From an uncultured Lachnospiraceae bacterium (GTDB lineage: Bacteria; Bacillota; Clostridia; Lachnospirales; Lachnospiraceae), in contig CALZHV010000115.1 of assembly GCA_945787485.1 (NCBI GenBank), positions 1-6,850 on the forward strand: 6,850 nucleotides of DNA. The letters run 5' to 3'. Below are positions 1 to 6,335 of this stretch, in pieces; the first letter of the stretch is position 1, and each line of letters begins with the position of its first letter. The position numbers were made by a program, and so were the translations under genes. The notes beneath the pieces were generated by a model. That model did no database searches. It saw nothing but the letters and a program-made list of their open reading frames with translations, and was not told where the DNA came from.

Positions 1-4
1 TAAT

Positions 5-32
5 TCGGGTCGGATTACAGCCTCGATTTTTT
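5..32 (+). terminator. possible terminator remnant at the left edge
   Basis: TCGGG (5-9) can pair with CCTCGA (21-26) leaving one bulged T, and six T follow (27-32). This could be the end of a rho-independent terminator for a plus-strand gene lying left of the window and convergent with the minus-strand block. The stem is only five pairs and the real 5' arm may be outside the window. The rest of 33-95 is T-rich and A+T-rich, with no convincing hairpin to terminate the minus-strand gene that ends at 96. Confidence 0.25.
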
Positions 33-95
33 ATTATATTTTAATTTGATAATATATTTTATTACATTTTTTTCGTTTTCTTGTTTTATTTTTGT

Positions 96-1640
96 TTATT
101 TTTTTATTATCATCAGCCTGTCGCCTTCTTTTATCTCATCACTTTCAAGACTATTAACCTTTTTAATCGATTCTGCCGTAGAATAATATTTCCTTGCGAT
201 AGACCAGATGCTGTCATCTTTTTTTACTACATATCCGACTATTCCCGGCATATTTGCCTTCTTGACATAATCTATTTCGGAAACTGTCATATCCCTTATT
301 ATGTCTATGCTCTGTTTTTCCATGATACACACATCAATATTTATCTGACCCTTTATCTCCATTTCTTCGCTGTTGAGCATAGATGCAACAATCTGGTCTA
401 AAGAAGTACTTATCTTTATATCACAATCCTTATTTATTTTTTCTATTTCCATATTGCTTTCAAACGGGATATCCAGCTCCATGCAGTTCATTGCATCTTC
501 ATTGTTTGCAATATAAAGCAAATAACATTTTATATTTCCGTTTATTGCAATTCCATTTTCTTCAACAGAATAATCATCAAGCCAGACATCACCGTAAACA
601 TAACATATCTGTAAAATTTTCATATCTGCTTTCAAACGTTTTTTATGAGAAAACTTATTTTTCATTTGATTTCTTATAAGAAGCTTTTCACAGCTTATAT
701 TTTCTCTGATAGGGTCAAGCTGTGTATTTGGAGAATAAACATCACATATAATATCACATTCCATATCCTCAAAAAGTTTAATACTCATATCTACATTATA
801 GTCAACAGCTATGACTCTGTCTTCGCAGTCCTCATCCTCGTGTATCATTACACTTCCTTTACCAAGGCAGCAGCTTACATCAACTATCATGTCGTCTTTA
901 ACACCGTTGCAGTCGACATTTTGCGAAATATTTCTAATGAGATAGACATATTGAATAGGCTGATGCTCTTCCATGCCCTCATATATGACAAATATCTCGA
1001 CCTCTCCTCTTACATTTATTGCATTGTCCACAGCCCGATATTCCATATTTCTTAGTGCTATGTTGTACCATAATATCCTCTTTATATTGGGCTTATTCTG
1101 TGGAATTTCCACATCCTCCTTGATTTTGAATACATCTCTTTTCAATATTGGAACCGCAGTGTAAGAAAGCTTCTTTTGTCTGCATTCCACACCCTGTCCA
1201 TTTTCCAGCGATACCGCAGCATTACTTATATTCATATCATAAAGGCTTACATCAAATTTTAACAGACATCTTATTTCAAGCTTTCTGGAATTAATCGCGG
1301 CAGCGGCAACATCCTCGATTACACATTTGCAGTCAACCTTTGAAAAATCATTTATATTATCTATACTAATGAATTCGTCAAAAGGCATTTCTCCTTCGTA
1401 TGAATCTAAACCCTCAGTAACCTGCGTCTGATAAAGAATAATAAATTTCATTTTCCCGGCAACTCGAAGTTTTCCTTTTTCCGGACATGCTTTTTCTAAA
1501 ATTATGTACGCATTTTTTGAAATTACGGATATCAAATCTCCTCTTGTTTCAGGAATATTAAAGCTGTCATCAAGAATAATCTGCGTTTGTTTCGAAGCAA
1601 TTAAACTGCTGGTATTTATTTCTTTTTTTATAAAATTCAT
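96..1640 (-). CDS. sipL: SipL-like spore coat morphogenetic protein (SPOCS/DUF3794 repeats plus C-terminal LysM)
   Basis: A 514-residue protein with no signal peptide or membrane segment. Three SPOCS (DUF3794)-like modules can be seen, roughly residues 35-135, 178-293 and 335-445. Each has the pattern of a beta-strand with V-x-G or I-x-G (RVAGKMKFIILY, NVRGEVEIFVIY, INGNIKCYLLYI), then an acidic or hydrophobic PF/IP strand, then a strand ending in a D-V-x pattern. A LysM domain closes the protein at about 467-512 (GYVV, then W479 and an IKEGDRL-type end). SPOCS plus terminal LysM at about 515 residues is the layout of Clostridioides difficile SipL, which binds the ATPase SpoIVA to build the basal spore coat; its LysM domain makes the SpoIVA contact and replaces Bacillus SpoVID. 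If orthologous, it acts in the mother cell and is made under sigma-E. The GGAGGG ribosome site (1644-1649) lies only 3 nt from the ATG. It is third in the minus-strand block, 82 bp after the PrcB-like gene. Alternative: another SPOCS/LysM protein of unknown role. Confidence 0.75.
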   Translation of the reverse strand: MNFIKKEINTSSLIASKQTQIILDDSFNIPETRGDLISVISKNAYIILEKACPEKGKLRVAGKMKFIILYQTQVTEGLDSYEGEMPFDEFISIDNINDFSKVDCKCVIEDVAAAAINSRKLEIRCLLKFDVSLYDMNISNAAVSLENGQGVECRQKKLSYTAVPILKRDVFKIKEDVEIPQNKPNIKRILWYNIALRNMEYRAVDNAINVRGEVEIFVIYEGMEEHQPIQYVYLIRNISQNVDCNGVKDDMIVDVSCCLGKGSVMIHEDEDCEDRVIAVDYNVDMSIKLFEDMECDIICDVYSPNTQLDPIRENISCEKLLIRNQMKNKFSHKKRLKADMKILQICYVYGDVWLDDYSVEENGIAINGNIKCYLLYIANNEDAMNCMELDIPFESNMEIEKINKDCDIKISTSLDQIVASMLNSEEMEIKGQINIDVCIMEKQSIDIIRDMTVSEIDYVKKANMPGIVGYVVKKDDSIWSIARKYYSTAESIKKVNSLESDEIKEGDRLMIIKK

Positions 1641-1722
1641 ATACCCTCCAATTATTTAATAAATCTCTTTCTAATATATATTCCCTGCCTCGTTAAAAAA
1701 TACATTTCTTTAATACCACTGC

Positions 1723-2163
1723 TTACATTTCATAACGTACAGGCAGAGATATTGCCTTGCATTTAATCACAATATAAGGATAGATCGAGGCTTCTCCGTG
1801 ATAAGTGACATTTTCCGTGTTTTTTATATCTCTCAATCCGGTTTTTACATAAATTGCTTTATTATTTATTCTAAGCTCCTCCAGACATACAAGCCTTGTA
1901 TCAACATTCTGCATACCATAACCAACAGCGATATACAAGTAATCGTTACACAGATATGACATTTTAAAGTCATCATATTTCTTTTCTTCTATGAGAACGG
2001 CAAAATCATCCGGTATCATTGTTTGTGCACAAACTGTAAATTCCGGTTCTTCACTTTTTTCCGTTTCATTTTTTTCACATCCTGCAACAAAAAACATTAA
2101 AAAAACCATTACAACACTTATTAATTTTGTAATCGCAATGGTTTTTATTATCCTGTTTTTCAT
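1723..2163 (-). CDS. small lipoprotein with PrcB C-terminal-like domain
   Basis: A 146-residue protein with a basic N-terminus (KNRIIK), a hydrophobic stretch at about 14-27 and a lipobox FVAGC with acceptor C29, so it is expected to be lipid-anchored on the outer face of the membrane. A short acidic linker (30-41) follows. The rest resembles the PrcB_C domain: a YLYIAVGYG strand and turn (75-83), an LEEL strand (94-97), AIYVKT (103-108) and YPYIVIK (128-134). PrcB_C proteins are small beta-rich domains, named from a subunit of the Treponema denticola dentilisin protease complex; in Clostridia they are mostly uncharacterised lipoproteins. The T-G-G-Y element usually following the G-x-x-x turn is replaced here by V-D-T-R (87-90). 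The start is a single ATG with a weak upstream AGAGG. It is the second gene of the minus-strand block, 58 bp after the YwmB-like gene. The family call rests on pattern memory, not on a search. Confidence 0.55.
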   Translation of the reverse strand: MKNRIIKTIAITKLISVVMVFLMFFVAGCEKNETEKSEEPEFTVCAQTMIPDDFAVLIEEKKYDDFKMSYLCNDYLYIAVGYGMQNVDTRLVCLEELRINNKAIYVKTGLRDIKNTENVTYHGEASIYPYIVIKCKAISLPVRYEM

Positions 2164-2221
2164 ATGACCACTCTGCCTCTTTTACATAATTATATGGCAA
2201 GAGCTTGTTATTTATGCTTAA

Positions 2222-2962
2222 TCAAAATGTTTTATCTACAAAAGGTGTAGCCCTGTGAACTATCGTAATATCATTTTCTTCATCGTAGGTAAATACAATA
2301 TTTACGTTTATTTTTTTGTCCTCCTGATAAACGTAGTCTTTTATTTCGTGACTGTAGCCATAGACACATCTTATTCCGAGATAGTCGTTGTCCATCACTA
2401 TTTCTGCATCCATATCCTGCAGATAATCATTTACCATTTCAGCAACCTGGCTGTCAGAAAGTTTTCCTTTATACTTATTACAAAGATAAATATTACTGCT
2501 TGGCTCCATTCCGTATTCTTCATACAGCTTTTCAAGCTTTGTTTTGTAATCATAAATGGAATTTACTCCGGTCTCATTAAACATAATATCCGTTATTATA
2601 TATGTTTCATTATCAATTGAAGCAACACTTATTGTAGTATCCGCATATGCCCCTTTTTTATTAAAAATAAGCCGGCGTTTATTTTTTTGCGAATCCTCGT
2701 TTACCTCAATTGTGTATCCGTCCGTTATACCAAGCTTATTTCCTATTCCTACAGCCACCTGCTTCATTTTCTCTAATTCCGGCACCCCCTCGCCATAATA
2801 TCCGTATGCCTTTATGGAGCCTGAATCGAGATTGCTTACACCGTCACTCATAGCCTCCGTCACCATTGTCTTTTCCATATCAATAGAAGAATTTACAATA
2901 AACTGTAATCCGACAGCAACCCAGATAAGTACAATTACATAAATTTTAGTCTTTTTATTCAT
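2222..2962 (-). CDS. YwmB-like (DUF1779) exported or membrane-anchored protein
   Basis: A 246-residue protein with a basic start (NKKTK) and one hydrophobic segment at about 7-23 without a clear cleavage site, so probably a membrane anchor with the body outside the cytoplasm. The C-terminal end is the strongest family clue: an INVNIVFTYD strand (218-227), then TIVHRATPF (233-241). This matches the N-x-Q-I-A ... G-T-P-I end of YwmB proteins as I recall it, and the length equals B. subtilis YwmB. YwmB has a TATA-box-binding-protein-like fold but no known function; in Bacillus it lies beside murAA and spoIID, a wall and sporulation setting. Here it heads the minus-strand block. The ribosome site GAGGAGG (2974-2980) is strong but lies 11 nt from the ATG. 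Two candidate promoters lie in the divergent gap. The family assignment is moderately sure and the function unknown. Confidence 0.6.
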   Translation of the reverse strand: MNKKTKIYVIVLIWVAVGLQFIVNSSIDMEKTMVTEAMSDGVSNLDSGSIKAYGYYGEGVPELEKMKQVAVGIGNKLGITDGYTIEVNEDSQKNKRRLIFNKKGAYADTTISVASIDNETYIITDIMFNETGVNSIYDYKTKLEKLYEEYGMEPSSNIYLCNKYKGKLSDSQVAEMVNDYLQDMDAEIVMDNDYLGIRCVYGYSHEIKDYVYQEDKKINVNIVFTYDEENDITIVHRATPFVDKTF

Positions 2963-2993
2963 CCGATTTTAAACCTCCTCAAAATGATATTTC

Positions 2994-3022
2994 TATTTTC
3001 CCCAAAACAAAGATTTTTATAC
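2994..3022 (-). promoter_or_regulatory. candidate forespore-type (sigma-F/G-like) promoter for the minus-strand block
   Basis: On the minus strand GTATA (3018-3022) is followed after 14 nt by GGGGAAAATA (2994-3003). This fits the sigma-F pattern I recall (GYATA, then GGnnAnAnTA), although the gap is one base shorter than the usual 15. Read as sigma-G, GAAAATA at spacing 17 misses one consensus base. A competing vegetative reading is TTGAAG (3042-3047) with TATGTA (3020-3025) at 16 nt. AT-rich DNA gives such matches by chance. Confidence 0.25.
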
Positions 3023-3037
3023 ATATCACTTTGTTTT
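3004..3037. repeat. perfect 9-bp inverted repeat in the divergent promoter region
   Basis: AAAACAAAG (3004-3012) and CTTTGTTTT (3029-3037) are exact reverse complements separated by 16 nt. The right arm covers the proposed -35 box of tyrA, and the left arm lies between the candidate minus-strand promoter elements. Arm centres are 25 bp apart, a distance over which one protein could touch both arms. It could be an operator for a regulator acting on both directions, but no known regulator is recognised. Confidence 0.45.
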
Positions 3038-3058
3038 AACACTTCAACGTGTTATAAT
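3031..3058 (+). promoter_or_regulatory. sigma-A-type promoter for tyrA
   Basis: TTGTTT (3031-3036) is followed after 16 nt by a perfect TATAAT (3053-3058), putting the start near 3065 and giving a leader of about 28 nt. Between the boxes lies a small inverted repeat, AACAC (3038-3042) with GTGTT (3049-3053). Just downstream ATCCA (3059-3063) can pair with TGGAT (3068-3072). Either could be a control site. No T-box or other long leader precedes tyrA. Confidence 0.6.
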
Positions 3059-3092
3059 ATCCAAAAATGGATTTCAGAAAGAAGGTAAAAAA

Positions 3093-3932
3093 ATGACAGT
3101 AGGTATTGTCGGTCTTGGACTTATCGGTGGTTCATTTGCAAAAGCTTACAGCGACAATCATGAACACAAGGTTCTTGCATATAACAGAAGTAAAAACGTT
3201 ATAGAGGATGCTTATAAAGCAAATGCAATCGATGACGAGCTTGATGAAAACACAATAAATGAATGTGATTTAATATTACTCTGTCTATATCCTAATCTTT
3301 GCATAGATTATCTAAATAAAATGGCTCCGTATATTAATAAAAAGACTATGGTTATTGATTGCTGCGGAACAAAAACTACACTTTGCGAACAATGTTTTAA
3401 TATTGCAAAAGAATACGGTTTCACATTTGTCGGAGGTCATCCGATGGCAGGCCGCCACTTCTCAGGTTTTGAATACAGCACCAAAACTATGTACAACGGT
3501 GCTTCAATGATTCTTGTACCTGAGGATTTAAATGACACAGAAACAATTGAAAGAGCAAAATCACTCCTTTCACCAATTAAATTTGGAATGTTTGCGGTTT
3601 GTGACCCGGACAAGCATGATGCCATGATTGCTTTCACATCACAGATGGCACATGTCGTATCTAATGCATTTGTTAAAAGTCCTACCGCTAAGGAGCATGT
3701 CGGTTTTTCCGCCGGCAGCTACAAGGATTTGACAAGAGTGGCATGGTTAAACGAAACAATGTGGACGGAATTGTTTTTGGAAAACAAAACGCATTTATTA
3801 AAGGAAATAGATTATTTCATGGATGCCATGAGTCAGTACAGGGATGCCATAGCTTCCGAGGATGCAGACAGACTAAAACAGCTCCTTTACGAAGGAAAAA
3901 AATGCAAAGAAGAAATTGATGGCATTAAATAA
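3093..3932 (+). CDS. tyrA: prephenate dehydrogenase
   Basis: A 279-residue cytoplasmic enzyme that oxidatively decarboxylates prephenate to 4-hydroxyphenylpyruvate in tyrosine synthesis (or arogenate to tyrosine if specificity differs). The N-terminal Rossmann domain carries G-x-G-x-x-G-G-S (G7, G9, G12, G13, S14). The end of beta-2 reads Y-N-R-S (30-33) without the acidic residue typical of NAD-preferring forms, so NADP+ use is possible. D89-x-x-G-T-K94 and G-G-H116-P-M-A-G mark the active site, H116 being the expected catalytic histidine. K-D-L-T-R215 supplies the arginine expected to bind the substrate carboxylate, followed by the family's F-L-E-N-K (228-232). The all-helical dimerisation domain completes the protein. 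There is no fused chorismate mutase and no ACT domain, so tyrosine feedback through ACT is absent. The ribosome site GAAGG (3081-3085) lies 7 nt from the ATG. No clear terminator follows, so transcripts could read into the thrS leader. Confidence 0.93.
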   Translation: MTVGIVGLGLIGGSFAKAYSDNHEHKVLAYNRSKNVIEDAYKANAIDDELDENTINECDLILLCLYPNLCIDYLNKMAPYINKKTMVIDCCGTKTTLCEQCFNIAKEYGFTFVGGHPMAGRHFSGFEYSTKTMYNGASMILVPEDLNDTETIERAKSLLSPIKFGMFAVCDPDKHDAMIAFTSQMAHVVSNAFVKSPTAKEHVGFSAGSYKDLTRVAWLNETMWTELFLENKTHLLKEIDYFMDAMSQYRDAIASEDADRLKQLLYEGKKCKEEIDGIK

Positions 3933-3955
3933 CAAAATTTATAATATCTTAAACC

Positions 3956-3984
3956 TTGACATTTGCTTTTTTGGAATATATAGT
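3956..3984 (+). promoter_or_regulatory. consensus sigma-A promoter of the thrS leader
   Basis: A perfect TTGACA (3956-3961) and TATAGT (3979-3984) are separated by the ideal 17 nt. The predicted start near 3991 is just ahead of the T-box stem I. It begins only 24 bp after the tyrA stop, so thrS has its own strong promoter, with control left to the T-box downstream. Confidence 0.85.
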
Positions 3985-3994
3985 AACAATATAA

Positions 3995-4215
3995 AAGCTA
4001 TGATGAGACGAGTAAGTTGGAAACGCATTGACAGAGATTGCTTTATTTGCTGAGAAAAGCATCATTGACGCCCTTCCGAAAACTACCTCGGAGCTGCTTA
4101 TACAAAATATAAGCCGTTGATTACGTTACAGTCCAATTAAGTGCCTGCTATGCAGGAATTAGGGTGGAACCGCGATTTATCGTCCCTAACATTTTCATAA
4201 TGTTAGGGATTTTTT
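3995..4215 (+). promoter_or_regulatory. T-box riboswitch, threonine-specific, controlling thrS
   Basis: The leader has the ordered T-box landmarks: an AGTA turn (4011-4014), AGAGA (4033-4037), a distal stem-loop around 4049-4060, a specifier region G-A-A-A-A-C-T-A-C-C (4078-4087), and the T-box AGGGTGGAACCGCG (4161-4174). CGAG (4009-4012) can pair with CTCG (4087-4090) and GGAA (4019-4022) with TTCC (4074-4077), enclosing the specifier loop. Both in-loop readings, ACT (4082-4084) and ACC (4085-4087), are threonine codons; ACT followed by A fits the pairing better. AGGG of the T-box (4161-4164) can pair with CCCT (4184-4187) as antiterminator, competing with the terminator. Uncharged tRNA-Thr should stabilise the antiterminator and switch thrS on. 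Confidence 0.95.
4183..4215 (+). terminator. T-box attenuator terminator
   Basis: A perfect 11-bp stem TCCCTAACATT (4183-4193) with AATGTTAGGGA (4199-4209), a 5-nt loop and six T (4210-4215). Its 5' arm overlaps the antiterminator partner, as expected for the default-off state when tRNA-Thr is charged. Confidence 0.95.
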
Positions 4216-4250
4216 AATGCATAAAAATATACCTAACAGAAGGAACTTAT

Positions 4251-4277
4251 ATGCCGCCGGCCAATGCCGGGGCGTAA
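4251..4277 (+). other. GC-rich hairpin and possible eight-codon upstream ORF before thrS
   Basis: Between the attenuator and thrS a frame ATG...TAA encodes MPPANAGA. An AGAAGGAA (4238-4245) sits 5 nt upstream as a possible ribosome site. The same bases fold: CCGGC (4257-4261) with GCCGG (4266-4270) around a CAAT loop, extended by GCC (4253-4255) with GGC (4271-4273) across one bulged G. About 19 of 22 bases at 4253-4274 are G or C in otherwise AT-rich DNA. No T-run follows, so it is not a terminator. It could be a leader peptide, an RNA stability hairpin or a small inserted palindrome. Coding status is unproven. Confidence 0.4.
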
Positions 4278-4303
4278 CATACTATTAAAGTGAGGTAAAG
4301 GAA

Positions 4304-6241
4304 ATGAAAATTACACTTAAAGACGGCTCTTCAAAAGAGTACTCCGGCGCAATGTCAATCATTGACATAGCAAAGGATATTAGCGAAGGTTTGGCACGTG
4401 TTGCATGCGTTGCCGAAGTAAACGGAGAAGTTAAAGATTTGAGAACTGTAATCGATTCAGATTGCGAACTCAACATTCTTACATTCAATGACGAAGCAGG
4501 TCAGAAGACATTCTGGCATACCGCAAGTCATATTTTAGCTCAGGCAGTAAAACATCTTTATCCTGATGCAAAATGCACTATCGGTCCTGCAATTGATAAC
4601 GGTTTCTACTATGATTTTGATATGCCTTCATTATCAAGAGAAGATCTTGACAAAATTGAAGCTGAAATGAAGAAAATAGTAAAACAGGGTGAAGACATCA
4701 CTTCTTTCACACTTCCAAGAAGCGAAGCAATAAAGCTTATGGAAGAAAAGGGTGAGCCATATAAAGTAGAACTAATAAATGATCTTCCTGAGGATTCAAC
4801 AATAAGCTTCTATACTCAGGGCGATTTTACAGACCTCTGTGCCGGTCCACATTTGATGAATACAAAACCTGTTAAATTCTTCAAGCTTACTTCTTCTTCA
4901 GGTGCATACTGGAGAGGCAATTCCGACAACAAGATGCTTACAAGAATTTACGGTACAGCATATACAAAGAAAGCAGACCTTGAAGAAAGACTTGAATTTC
5001 TTGAAAATATCAAGCTTCGTGACCACAACAAACTTGGACGTGAACTTGAGCTTTTCACAACTGTAGATGTCATCGGACAGGGTCTTCCGCTCATTATGCC
5101 AAAGGGTGTTCAAATAATTCAGACTCTCCAGCGATGGATTGAAGATGAGGAAGAACGTCGTGGCTACATGAGAACAAAAACTCCTCTTATGGCCAAAAGC
5201 GACCTTTACAAAATCTCAGGTCACTGGGATCACTACAAAGAAGGTATGTTTGTTCTCGGTGATGAAGAGGTTGACAAGGAAGTATTTGCTCTTCGTCCAA
5301 TGACATGTCCTTTCCAATATTATGTATATAAAGCAAGCCAGAAGTCTTACCGCGATCTTCCTTGCAGATACGGCGAGACATCTACATTGTTTAGAAATGA
5401 AGATTCAGGAGAAATGCATGGTCTTACACGTGTTCGTCAGTTCACAATTTCAGAAGGACACCTTATCGTAAGACCGGATCAGATGGTTCAGGAATTTAAG
5501 GATTGTATTGCTCTCGCACAGTATTGTCTCCAGACACTCGGCGTTGAAGAGGATGTTACTTACCATCTTTCTAAATGGGATCCTGACAACAAAGAAAAAT
5601 ATATCGGTGAAGCTGAGGTTTGGGAGCAGACAGAACAGGATATCCGCAACATTTTAACAGAGCTTAATATTCCGTTTGTCGAGGATGTTGGCGAAGCTGC
5701 ATTCTATGGACCAAAGGTCGATATCAATGCAAAGAATGTATACGGAAAAGAAGATACAATGATAACAATTCAGTGGGATGCCCTTCTTGCTGAACAATTT
5801 GACATGTACTTTATCAATAAGGATGGCGAAAAGGAAAGACCTTATATCATCCACAGAACATCAATCGGATGCTACGAGCGTACTCTTGCATGGCTTATCG
5901 AAAAATATGCAGGTGCATTCCCAACATGGTTATCACCTGAGCAGGTAAGAATACTTCCTATCTCAGACAAATATCTTGATTATGCAGATACCGTATATGC
6001 GGAGCTCAAAAAAGCAGGCGTAAGGGTAACAATGGACCAAAGAGCAGAAAAGATTGGTTACAAGATACGTGAAGCAAGACTTCAAAAGATTCCATACATG
6101 TTAATCATCGGTGCCAACGAAGAAGAAACAAAGACTGTTTCTGTAAGAAAACGTGGTGAAGATGGTGACCTGGGAAGTATGGATACTTCAAAGTTTGTCG
6201 CTGACATTCTTGAAGAAATTGAAACAAAAAGAATAAACTAA
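4304..6241 (+). CDS. thrS: threonyl-tRNA synthetase
   Basis: A 645-residue class II synthetase that charges tRNA-Thr with threonine in the cytoplasm; full length for the bacterial enzyme. Domains in order: TGS (about 1-62); the editing domain that removes mischarged serine, with H72-x-x-x-H76 and C179-x-x-x-H183; the catalytic core (about 245-540); and the anticodon-binding domain (about 547-640). Zinc ligands expected from the E. coli enzyme are present as C335 (R-P-M-T-C-P), H386 (S-E-G-H) and H517 (I-I-H-R). Motif 2 is F-R364-N-E with G-L-T-R-V-R-Q-F, and motif 3 is G-C-Y-E-R526. The core departs from the E. coli M-N-C-P-G-H form, reading M-T-C-P-F-Q, a variant I associate with clostridial ThrRS. 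The ribosome site TGAGG (4291-4295) lies 8 nt before the ATG. It has its own promoter and threonine T-box, with no terminator recognised in the 57 bp before the insertion sequence. Confidence 0.98.
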   Translation: MKITLKDGSSKEYSGAMSIIDIAKDISEGLARVACVAEVNGEVKDLRTVIDSDCELNILTFNDEAGQKTFWHTASHILAQAVKHLYPDAKCTIGPAIDNGFYYDFDMPSLSREDLDKIEAEMKKIVKQGEDITSFTLPRSEAIKLMEEKGEPYKVELINDLPEDSTISFYTQGDFTDLCAGPHLMNTKPVKFFKLTSSSGAYWRGNSDNKMLTRIYGTAYTKKADLEERLEFLENIKLRDHNKLGRELELFTTVDVIGQGLPLIMPKGVQIIQTLQRWIEDEEERRGYMRTKTPLMAKSDLYKISGHWDHYKEGMFVLGDEEVDKEVFALRPMTCPFQYYVYKASQKSYRDLPCRYGETSTLFRNEDSGEMHGLTRVRQFTISEGHLIVRPDQMVQEFKDCIALAQYCLQTLGVEEDVTYHLSKWDPDNKEKYIGEAEVWEQTEQDIRNILTELNIPFVEDVGEAAFYGPKVDINAKNVYGKEDTMITIQWDALLAEQFDMYFINKDGEKERPYIIHRTSIGCYERTLAWLIEKYAGAFPTWLSPEQVRILPISDKYLDYADTVYAELKKAGVRVTMDQRAEKIGYKIREARLQKIPYMLIIGANEEETKTVSVRKRGEDGDLGSMDTSKFVADILEEIETKRIN

Positions 6242-6300
6242 ATATATCACTGGCATTTATATTTTAGTTATGAAATAAGCACACTTTGAACTCTGATATG

Positions 6301-6335
6301 TACCCTCTTTACTGGACAAACCAGTAAGGAGGGTA
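6301..6335 (+). promoter_or_regulatory. hairpin masking the orfA ribosome binding site
   Basis: TACCCTCTTTACTGG (6301-6315) pairs with CCAGTAAGGAGGGTA (6321-6335) around an ACAAA loop: 15 pairs, one of them a G-U wobble. The 3' arm contains AAGGAGGG (6326-6333), the ribosome site for the ATG at 6341. RNA entering from thrS would fold and hide this site, while RNA starting inside the hairpin would not. This is the known way insertion sequences avoid activation by outside transcription. It is not a terminator, because only five T follow (6336-6340) and they lie directly before the start codon. Confidence 0.7.

Noticed and set aside
60..113. Long T-rich tract near the left edge
   Set aside because: It is low-complexity, has no G-C stem ahead of it in either direction, and partly covers the end of the SipL-like gene.
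81..1164. Several plus-strand open frames opposite the SipL-like gene (81-401, 383-679, 645-1055, 973-1164)
   Set aside because: Their predicted peptides are rich in Phe, Tyr, His and Ile, as expected from antisense of an AT-rich gene, show no family features, and the minus-strand frame has clear domains.
1692..1714. AT-only inverted repeat after the PrcB-like gene (TTAAAGAA with TTTTTTAA, minus strand)
   Set aside because: The stem has no G-C pairs, so it is not a credible terminator.
1641..1722. Possible sigma-E promoter directly upstream of the SipL-like gene (GTATT, then AATATATAT after 16 nt on the minus strand)
   Set aside because: The -10 matches only about five of eight consensus positions in very AT-rich DNA; too weak to list.
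2164..2221. Inverted bases CTCTTGCC and GGCAGAG in the gap before the PrcB-like gene (minus strand)
   Set aside because: About seven pairs with a bulge and an 18-nt loop; likely chance, although it overlaps the weak ribosome site.
2255..2798. Plus-strand frames opposite the YwmB-like gene
   Set aside because: Hydrophobic antisense shadows with no ribosome site and no family resemblance.
4285..5854. Minus-strand frames opposite thrS
   Set aside because: All fall inside a certain full-length ThrRS gene and are Ser- and Cys-rich shadows.
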